Origin: Baffinella frigidus
Taxonomy: Eukaryota > Cryptophyceae > Cryptomonadales > Baffinellaceae
Length of the DNA stretch: 20,909 nucleotides
Direction: 5' to 3'
NCBI GenBank assembly: GCA_026770585.1
Contig: MU646596.1
Coordinates: forward strand, 70,942-91,850
Below are positions 20,501-20,909 of this stretch, piece after piece. How positions within the stretch are numbered: the stretch's first letter is position 1; each line of letters starts with the position of its first letter. The notes below the pieces were generated by a model. The model was not told the origin of the DNA and did not search any database. It saw nothing but the letters and a program-made list of their open reading frames with translations. A program made the position numbers and the translations under genes.

Positions 20501-20758
20501 TCAAAATTCTTGGACACGACACTAAAATTACTTATAGGTTACCTTTTGACGAATTTTGGTCACGTCCTTGGGGTGAAAATTGCCTTTTGAGGAGAAAATG
20601 GCTCAAAAGTATGCGACACCAGAGTGTCGCGAACTTTTTGAAACTTCCCCTGGGGCTTTCCAGTAGCAGGCTCCTGAACCTCGCGCTCTCCCCCTGAGCG
20701 CAGCGCGGTCGAGGCATGGGCGCACGCTCGGATGGCAAAAGCGGAGCAAGCGCGCAAG
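6021..20758 (+). CDS. FAD-dependent monooxygenase, class A flavoprotein; 13 exons, 3' end outside window
   Basis: Spliced gene model: 6021-6070, 6182-6320, 6507-6610, 6836-6892, 7119-7234, 7880-8011, 12528-12613, 12709-12760, 14744-14808, 16810-16881, 18964-19095, 19748-19851, 20704-20758. It totals 1164 nt (388 codons), with phases matching at every junction and all introns GT-AG. Three family fingerprints appear in order and at normal spacing: ISGGGIAGL (FAD Rossmann GxGxxG, residues about 7-14), LLVGADGVGSKTR (DG motif, about 165-177) and LLGDAAHAMPP (GD motif, about 321-331), then ALEDAWTL. Such enzymes use FAD and NAD(P)H to hydroxylate or epoxidise aromatic, isoprenoid or similar substrates; the substrate cannot be told from sequence. 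The motif-bearing exons are secure, while exons 7-10 rest on openness, codon character and phase. The usual GQG after the GD motif reads FQG. The C-terminal end lies beyond 20909. Confidence 0.85.
6182..6320 (+). CDS. Monooxygenase exon 2
   Basis: Acceptor aaccag|G after a 111-bp intron. It continues the Rossmann fold with LALKRLGVASELIDLAPAV, then LLLLPNATKILTALGFAPL, the helix that follows the first beta-alpha-beta unit (equivalent to the 'GPNALRALEALGL' segment of the family). The 3' end is the least certain point: CTG|GTCCTG at 6321 gives phase 0, which fits exon 3; other GT sites in phase 0 occur shortly downstream. Confidence 0.8.
6507..6610 (+). CDS. Monooxygenase exon 3
   Basis: Acceptor aaccag|G, phase 0. 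It reads SLDRWTIVNPQGQILGGVDF then SRLSEEHGGG, matching the 'RDGRVLARLPLGELAERYGG' type of strand-helix in this family. The donor is gggg|GTAAACCCTAAACCC, so the intron begins inside a telomere-like array. Phase 2. Confidence 0.85.
6611..6835 (+). repeat. Telomere-repeat intron 3 (225 bp)
   Basis: Almost nothing but CCCTAAA and close variants (ccctgaa, accataa). Starts GTAAACCCTAAACCC and ends AACCCTAAAGCAG. The flanking exons join in phase 2 and restore the monooxygenase sequence, so the array is an intron in full. Confidence 0.88.
6836..6892 (+). CDS. Monooxygenase exon 4
   Basis: A 57-nt island of unique sequence between two telomere-repeat arrays. Acceptor cctaaagcag|G, donor gcagg|GTCCAACCC. 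It reads HPTVMMRSSDLLVALLKA, the conserved 'R..L...L..A' helix that follows the 'GG' turn in class A monooxygenases. Phase 2 on both sides matches exons 3 and 5. This exon is the clearest proof that the flanking arrays are introns. Confidence 0.9.
6893..7118 (+). repeat. Telomere-repeat intron 4 (226 bp)
   Basis: GTCCAACCCTAAACCCGG... through ccctaaa, cccggaa and cccaaaa units to ccctgaagcag. Same orientation, nearly the same length and same phase as intron 3. Confidence 0.88.
7119..7234 (+). CDS. Monooxygenase exon 5
   Basis: Acceptor cctgaagcag|G. It reads PVRMVTGLRSLEQQPDASLL then ASF, the family's 'V..G..V..LEQ.PDGV.V.F' strand pair that precedes the DG motif. The donor is probably ctctt|GTCCAA at 7235 (phase 1, fits exon 6), with alternatives at 7221 (GT) and after 7252 (GC donor). 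Confidence 0.85.
7255..7879 (+). repeat. Imperfect tandem repeat filling intron 5
   Basis: Repeats of a composite unit: gctaaccctcgcacgcacac, ctctcgtccacagccaggat, ccctgcctcttcttcttc, gttattactcgcacgcctgg, agatgcgtgatccaaacgtc. The phrase ctcgtccacag recurs several times; its last copy (about 7870-7879) is the real acceptor of exon 6. Confidence 0.75.
7880..8011 (+). CDS. Monooxygenase exon 6 (DG motif)
   Basis: Acceptor cgtccacag|C. It reads SIDLLVGADGVGSKTRELRC, which contains the DG fingerprint (FAD and NAD(P)H contact) of class A monooxygenases. Next comes a glycine tract encoded by near-homopolymeric G (about 7971-7993), then VNIAFPG. The donor cccag|GTGCCT is followed 13 bp later by a 144-bp MITE. 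A second donor in the G tract (7993, phase 0) is possible. Confidence 0.88.
8025..8168. mobile_element. MITE-2 copy 1 (144 bp, target duplication agtc)
   Basis: Ends tcatcgcgaaagataactga / tcagttatcttccgaggtga. Flanked by agtc at 8021-8024 and 8169-8172. Inserted 13 bp downstream of the exon 6 donor. Confidence 0.88.
8178..8460. mobile_element. Hairpin plus family H inverted-repeat sequence
   Basis: cagtcccgtgtaggatagcc pairs with ggctatcctacacaggactg (8183-8250). Next comes family H sequence (gaggctggaaaggggggcat, then gcgggatgtcccgc palindrome at 8337), a relative of 11930-12139. Confidence 0.65.
8484..8624. mobile_element. Inverted-repeat element, family K copy 1
   Basis: Ends ttatccgtggaaacctattt / aaataggtttccctggataa, inner ctttcatttcctggcaa and complement. 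Relative at 15297-15681. Confidence 0.78.
8697..8832. mobile_element. Inverted-repeat element with a perfect 27-nt core
   Basis: 8738-8764 is the exact reverse complement of 8766-8792 with a single base between (aaactcaaggggctacaagt / acttgtagccccttgagttt). Outer arms tctcgtgttagattcgtaaa pair imperfectly with tttacgaatctaaaacgaga. Confidence 0.85.
8869..9079. mobile_element. Family I element
   Basis: Ends caccaaccctcac / gtgagggttggtg; inner gaggggtcagatctgacccc palindrome and three tandem-like copies of gacgatttggtcgtcaattt in alternating orientation (about 8970-9050). Confidence 0.7.
9257..9412 (+). repeat. CCCCAAA heptamer array
   Basis: aaccataaaccataaacc, then cccgaaa, then at least 13 CCCCAAA units (9314-9412). 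Long open frames here (LGFGVWG...) are periodic artefacts. Confidence 0.9.
9413..9723. repeat. Intron stretch with family P repeat
   Basis: 9488-9573 (tttccgttaccttatccgta, cctaccgtagggtcac) has an inverted copy at 17287-17361. The remainder has short repeated cttaggggttattcg units near 9575-9610; no exon is supported. Confidence 0.5.
9724..9860. mobile_element. Family L element
   Basis: Ends cacacagtggactac / gaagcccaccgtgtgg, interior gacctttcatcaaatgtcaa, attggtcacgttaccgctaa-like block. Non-coding. Confidence 0.7.
9968..10165. mobile_element. Family J repeat followed by family Q repeat
   Basis: J: gcgagtttggcacgaaatcc ... ccgtagggacc / ggtagggcc ... gtttagatggac. Q (10083-10165): cttcttcttctttatcactc, tcgatgcaggtcctaaatga, the inverted counterpart of 4938-5000. 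Confidence 0.6.
10410..10575. mobile_element. MITE-1 copy 3 (166 bp, target duplication aaat)
   Basis: taatagggtaccggcctg ... caggccgttggcctatga, hairpin as in the other copies. Flanked by aaat at 10406-10409 and 10576-10579. Confidence 0.9.
10614..10803. mobile_element. Family G element copy 2
   Basis: ccactcgagaatgc ... gcattcacgtgtgg, 190 bp, same interior blocks as at 409. Confidence 0.75.
10804..11529. repeat. A/T-rich intron stretch with a 41-bp tandem duplication
   Basis: Two adjacent copies of ggttttaaattaaa(a/c)ccg + tttccctatgagatttgagg at 11119-11159 and 11160-11200. Repeated gactg and ccgatgactgatttc phrases (10995, 11256). 11300-11460 is unassigned, with repeated ctgaaa/aggggct phrases. 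No exon is supported. Confidence 0.55.
11530..11680. mobile_element. CACTG-family element, 151 bp, target duplication tattc
   Basis: Ends cactgccagccaggatc / gttctggctcagagtg; inner ttaagtcaac / ttgacttaa-like pairing. Flanked by tattc at 11525-11529 and 11681-11685. Confidence 0.75.
11686..11929. other. Unassigned intron stretch
   Basis: Contains an imperfect inverted pair (aaacgtcaattccttctcaa / ttctcaaggcagtggttttc region near 11766-11800) and ccctcctgcgctctggcg. No recognised element or exon. Confidence 0.35.
11930..12139. mobile_element. Family H inverted-repeat element
   Basis: Ends ccactcgaggct / agcctcgagtgg; central palindrome ctcgctcgaattcgagcg near 12010. Related to 8252-8460. 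Confidence 0.75.
12528..12613 (+). CDS. Probable monooxygenase exon 7
   Basis: An open GC-rich block after 4.5 kb of repeats. It reads PCFDASPDYWVNVVLRNAAM then ATRLLKSE, with a clear amphipathic helix. The donor agcgag|GTGCCC opens a short CT-rich intron. The start is uncertain: cacgag|C at 12528 gives the two leading bases required by exon 6; 12515 and 12547 are alternatives. No diagnostic motif assigns it to the monooxygenase; position, strand and phase do. Confidence 0.6.
12614..12708 (+). repeat. CT-rich 95-bp intron
   Basis: gtgccctctctctct ... ccctcgacgag ... catggcag. A polypyrimidine tract precedes the acceptor; this is one of only two introns here near normal size without telomere-like or MITE sequence. 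Confidence 0.5.
12709..12760 (+). CDS. Possible monooxygenase exon 8
   Basis: Follows a 95-bp CT-rich intron that ends tggcag|C. In the phase set by exon 7 it reads RIPPCVAATANNHFAESG, with donor aaagtg|GTCGAT. Another frame reads EYLLASPRRQTTTLPKVVDA and ends at a better donor, ccc|GTGAGC at 12773. Both end in phase 1 and fit exon 9, so the exon is likely but its frame and end are unsettled. Confidence 0.42.
12793..12958. mobile_element. MITE-1 copy 4 (166 bp, target duplication actc)
   Basis: taatagggaaacggcctg ... caggacgttagcctatga. Flanked by actc at 12789-12792 and 12959-12962. Nearly identical to copies 1 and 3, suggesting recent spread. Confidence 0.9.
12963..13402. other. Unassigned intron stretch with short dispersed phrases
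   Basis: The phrase ggtttcaggtgtgggg..caggcgtccc occurs at 13170 and again near 13605 and 13638. Open frames on both strands are short and show no family resemblance. Confidence 0.35.
13403..13550. mobile_element. Inverted-repeat element
   Basis: Outer arms ctacgctagacctga / tcaggtctagcgtag; central aaatagccggatttccggct (core 13476-13501). Confidence 0.65.
13672..13813. mobile_element. Family I element, compact copy
   Basis: caccaaccctcacggcttgg and its exact complement at the other end; inner gggcaaatcgacgattt / aaatcgtcgatttgccc and gatttcaagg / ccttgaaatc. Arms of about 45 nt. Confidence 0.82.
13860..14003. mobile_element. Family J element
   Basis: gagcgagcttggcacgaaat ... gtccctacgg / ccgtagggcctat ... 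acgtttagatggactgttcc ... gctcgccagcg. Longest copy of the family. Confidence 0.6.
14044..14081. repeat. 38-bp near-perfect palindrome
   Basis: acacgcgaaatgttaatt / aacattaacatttcgcgtgt; a self-complementary block flanked by gattaac / ttcgcgtgtacc. A further cttcgcgtgtaccac copy lies at 14220. Confidence 0.8.
14414..14668. repeat. 255-bp polypyrimidine (CT)n tract
   Basis: ctctct, ccctct, cgccctccctctct and finally ctcgctcgctcg. It precedes the exon 9 acceptor by 73 bp. Long serine/leucine/proline frames across it are low-complexity artefacts. Confidence 0.92.
14744..14808 (+). CDS. Probable monooxygenase exon 9
   Basis: Acceptor gtggcag|G, 73 bp after a 255-bp polypyrimidine tract. It reads RTHSAMAAELAKHLAPLASA then Q, an alanine-rich helix. 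The donor gcacag|GTCGTT has phase 0. A partial copy of this exon lies about 200 bp downstream (14957-15005), and telomere-like repeats start soon after the donor. Confidence 0.62.
14820..15010. repeat. Telomere-like array enclosing a partial copy of exon 9
   Basis: gggtgaccta and gggtgtggggttcagggt units, then at 14957-15005 cggccgaacttgcaaaacac + ctcgcgccgctcgccagcgcacac, which matches the 3' half of exon 9 but lacks the cag|gt donor. Confidence 0.8.
15031..15150. repeat. 30-bp tandem repeat, four copies
   Basis: Unit ttcacccaaactcgccctag + gcaggtccta, exactly 30 bp, copies starting 15031, 15061, 15091 and 15121 with one or two substitutions. Preceded by gggtgaatattcaccc, an inverted junction. 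Confidence 0.95.
15297..15681. mobile_element. Family K element enlarged by a nested family L element
   Basis: Ends ttatccgggggaaactgttt / aaataggtttccccggataa. Around 15560-15681 the right arm is duplicated. A family L element (15372-15510) interrupts the left part. Confidence 0.65.
15372..15510. mobile_element. Family L element nested in family K
   Basis: tcacgcggtggactgcgaac ... ctcgtagcccaccgtgtgg; taa occurs on both sides (actaa| and |taagaac), and copy K1 (8484-8624) lacks the insert. Confidence 0.65.
15690..15800. repeat. Telomere-like array, reverse orientation
   Basis: gcagcgtgttgaaggtgacc (a copy of sequence downstream of exon 9) followed by gggttcagggtttagggttt and variants; G-rich on the sense strand, unlike most arrays here. 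Confidence 0.75.
15801..16150. repeat. Intron stretch with inverted family R copy
   Basis: 16010-16146 is the inverted relative of 1846-1985 (ctcgggaggctacg, ggacgtaacgtgaccaaaat, gaatgttccccg). 15801-16009 has aataaatccatgatcttatg / cataaattcacgatccc near-repeats. No exon is supported. Confidence 0.45.
16205..16370 (+). repeat. Telomere-like CCCTAAA array
   Basis: ccctgaaccctaaaccc with two longer tandem blocks of about 60 bp (ccaaccctaaagcctagacc repeated at 16237 and 16287). Confidence 0.88.
16390..16600 (+). repeat. Left arm of an inverted duplication around exon 10
   Basis: gggcatgcaataaatccaca, tctgatgggcgtcca, ccgctatcgaggcaa, cattttaaaagtccaattcc and ggtaaaagttttttaaatcc appear in reverse complement, in collinear order, at 17950-18275. 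Confidence 0.78.
16587..16685 (+). repeat. tgtcacgtcc tandem repeat
   Basis: Five copies of g(t)gtcacgtcc separated by tcgaaaatt or ttcaaaatt spacers. Confidence 0.8.
16775..17172 (+). repeat. Telomere-like arrays flanking exon 10
   Basis: CCCTAAA-type units at 16775-16806 up to the exon acceptor, and 16893-17172 after it, including catccctagtccctgatccttgg-like degenerate stretches. Same sense orientation as introns 3 and 4. Confidence 0.88.
16810..16881 (+). CDS. Probable monooxygenase exon 10
   Basis: A unique-sequence island between two telomere-like arrays, with acceptor aacccctgcag|G. After a glycine run (poly-G 16812-16822) it reads SDVPEGIAVGPAVALALKH. The donor proposed is cac|GTTGCA, phase 0. 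Because the opposite strand is also open here, the assignment rests on phase agreement with exons 9 and 11 and on the array-bounded context shared with exons 4 and 11. Confidence 0.52.
17287..17361. repeat. Inverted copy of family P
   Basis: aggaccctacggtaggcaac, cctacggataaggtaacgga; reverse complement of 9488-9573. Confidence 0.65.
17432..17645. mobile_element. Family M element with a preceding tcgaattt repeat
   Basis: actcgaatttatcgaattta repeats (17432-17467), then ccacgcagggctggagg ... ggtattcaaaagtcattttt ... ggctccaagaacgagc (twice) ... ggaataccccacccaaggg. Relative at 20333-20474. Confidence 0.7.
17663..17853. mobile_element. Family G element copy 3 (inverted)
   Basis: ccacacgagaacgctag ... 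ctagcattctcgagtgg, 191 bp; contains accagccatatattggccagt central inverted motif. Confidence 0.75.
17950..18280 (-). repeat. Right arm of the inverted duplication around exon 10
   Basis: Reverse complement of 16390-16600 with a telomere-like array (18141-18195) and a tttcctctccgctgtgcact block inserted. The latter also occurs at 17181, again after a ccctaaccccccc array end. Confidence 0.75.
18385..18963 (+). repeat. CCCCAAA arrays alternating with degenerate copies of the exon 11 start
   Basis: CCCCAAA arrays at 18385-18535, 18628-18715 and 18900-18960. Between or after them cagaacgcaaaacg recurs at 18540, 18718, 18863 and 18961; only the last leads into the true exon. The first two copies continue ctcccgcctgacgtt and tcctgcctgacgttcgagta. 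Two copies carry palindromes (cctgacgttagtcagg; gttcgagtacc / ggtactcgaac). Confidence 0.85.
18964..19095 (+). CDS. Monooxygenase exon 11 (GD motif)
   Basis: Acceptor ccccaacag|A directly after a CCCCAAA array. It reads RLAFEYPPGVSLP, then YPAAFPVALLGDAAHAMPPT and LFQ. GDAAHAMPP is the second FAD-binding (GD) fingerprint of class A monooxygenases and is unmistakable. The donor ctttcag|GTCCAC has phase 0. The first 15-30 nt of this exon are repeated three times in the intron upstream. Confidence 0.92.
19100..19190 (+). repeat. About 20-bp tandem repeat (aaatggacgttttagggat)
   Basis: Three near-perfect copies followed by a degenerate aatcgacggtttagggg, directly after the exon 11 donor. Confidence 0.88.
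19207..19247. repeat. Short hairpin
   Basis: tgatcacgtttc / gaaacgtgatca around a 16-nt loop. Confidence 0.75.
19356..19499. mobile_element. MITE-2 copy 2 (144 bp, target duplication attt)
   Basis: tcatctcgaaagataactga ... cagtgatcttccgagatga. Flanked by attt at 19352-19355 and 19500-19503. Same length as copy 1 but with many substitutions, so an older pair than MITE-1. Confidence 0.88.
19565..19735 (+). repeat. Degenerate tandem repeat (ttggagccatttctaacacg)
   Basis: About six copies of ttcttggagccattyctaac-type units, ending just before the exon 12 acceptor. Confidence 0.85.
19748..19851 (+). CDS. Monooxygenase exon 12
   Basis: Acceptor aacggcag|G. It reads GPALALEDAWTLVEAVVV, then GAGALLRGAPLS. 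This continues the GD motif as in '..QGANQALEDAWTL' of the family, joined in phase 0 to exon 11. The donor ctcagcag|GTGCGTTC has phase 2. The last 68 nt plus the donor are tandemly duplicated at 20043. Confidence 0.92.
19784..20140 (+). repeat. Tandem duplication of the exon 12 end and its donor
   Basis: 19784-19875 and 20043-20140: gtggaagcggtggtggtcaa ... ggggcgcctct(c/a)agcag|GT(g/t)cgttc(ttc)n tttatt. Copy 2 keeps the monooxygenase frame (VEAVVVKGERGAGALLRGAP) but lacks an AG acceptor in front, so it is more likely a pseudo-exon than a used one. Confidence 0.85.
19876..20027. mobile_element. CACTG-family element, 152 bp, target duplication tatta
   Basis: cactgccagcgagaatattt ... gttctcgctggcggtg with a long hairpin core (gactataatgggtctcaggc / gtctgagacccattatta). 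Flanked by tatta at 19871-19875 and 20028-20032. It sits inside the duplicated exon 12 unit. Confidence 0.85.
20160..20297. mobile_element. Family L element
   Basis: ccacacagtggactacggac ... ttcccacacagcgtg, interior tttcatcaaaagtcaattta and aggggtcccgaaacc. Confidence 0.65.
20333..20474. mobile_element. Family M element
   Basis: ccacgcagggctcgagggga ... ggtattcaaaagtc (twice) ... gctccaagaacgcac (twice) ... ggaataccccacccaaggcc. Relative of 17497-17645. Confidence 0.7.
20704..20758 (+). CDS. Monooxygenase exon 13
   Basis: Acceptor tgagcgcag|C. It reads AVEAWAHARMAKAEQARK, matching the 'YE..RRPRAE.V' C-terminal helix that follows the ALEDA segment in this family. Phase 2 in, phase 0 out. 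The donor gcaag|GTTACCCTCAACCC leads straight into a telomere-like array that runs to the window edge; further exons must lie beyond it. Confidence 0.75.
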
Positions 20759-20808
20759 GTTACCCTCAACCCTCAACCCTGAACAAGCATAAAAGTGCAA
20801 GGTTGCCT

Positions 20809-20895
<87 letters not shown>

Positions 20896-20909
20896 ACCAT
20901 CAACAACCA
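20759..20909 (+). repeat. CCCTCAA array starting at the exon 13 donor
   Basis: gttaccctcaaccctcaacc, a short copy of the exon edge (acaagcataaaagtgcaag|gtt), then an almost pure CCCTCAA heptamer run to the window end. Confidence 0.9.

Noticed and set aside
1-20909. tRNA, rRNA or transposase genes
   Set aside because: No cloverleaf, ribosomal core sequence, DDE/reverse transcriptase motif or other transposase feature was recognised on either strand; the mobile elements here are all non-autonomous.

Overview
The window is eukaryotic nuclear DNA, probably from an alga or other protist. It carries no bacterial operon, rRNA, tRNA or CRISPR. Arrays of degenerate TTTAGGG/CCCTAAA heptamers (plant/alga/dinoflagellate-type telomere repeat) recur throughout, exons are short and GC-rich, introns are long, and 10 of the 15 modelled acceptors read AG|G. 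The AG|G habit and one possible GC donor would suit a dinoflagellate, but that is only a lead.

Two head-to-head genes explain nearly all the coding signal. On the minus strand, from 5649 down to the left edge, four exons (5048-5649, 3737-3842, 2356-2460, about 112-154) encode an unrecognised secreted or membrane-anchored, N-glycosylated protein. On the plus strand, from 6021 to at least 20758, thirteen short exons encode a class A FAD-dependent monooxygenase. It has the GxGxxG motif (exon 1), the GADG 'DG' motif (exon 6) and the GDAAHAMPP 'GD' motif with its ALEDAW continuation (exons 11-12). Splice phases agree across the chosen chain in both genes. About 388 codons are spread over 14.7 kb, so more than 90% of the gene is intron.

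The introns are the unusual part. (1) Two short introns (225 and 226 bp) consist almost wholly of CCCTAAA-type repeats, and at least five donors and four acceptors abut such repeats. (2) The large introns are packed with non-autonomous inverted-repeat (MITE-like) elements. One 165-166 bp family has four copies and one 144 bp family has two; all six are flanked by perfect 4-bp target duplications, and the two families share TCAT/TAAT ends. A third family, with CACTG ends, has 5-bp duplications. No transposase is visible. (3) Exon-edge fragments with splice sites are duplicated into the neighbouring introns at no fewer than six places.

Layout: 1-5047, minus-gene exons B, C and D in hairpin-rich introns; 5048-5649, its first exon; 5650-6020, shared promoter with a 22-bp palindrome; 6021-8011, monooxygenase exons 1-6; 8012-12527, 4.5-kb hairpin intron; 12528-14808, exons 7-9 with a large CT tract; 14809-18963, telomere-like arrays and tandem repeats around exon 10; 18964-20758, exons 11-13; 20759-20909, a CCCTCAA array opening the next intron. 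The ends of both genes lie outside the window.
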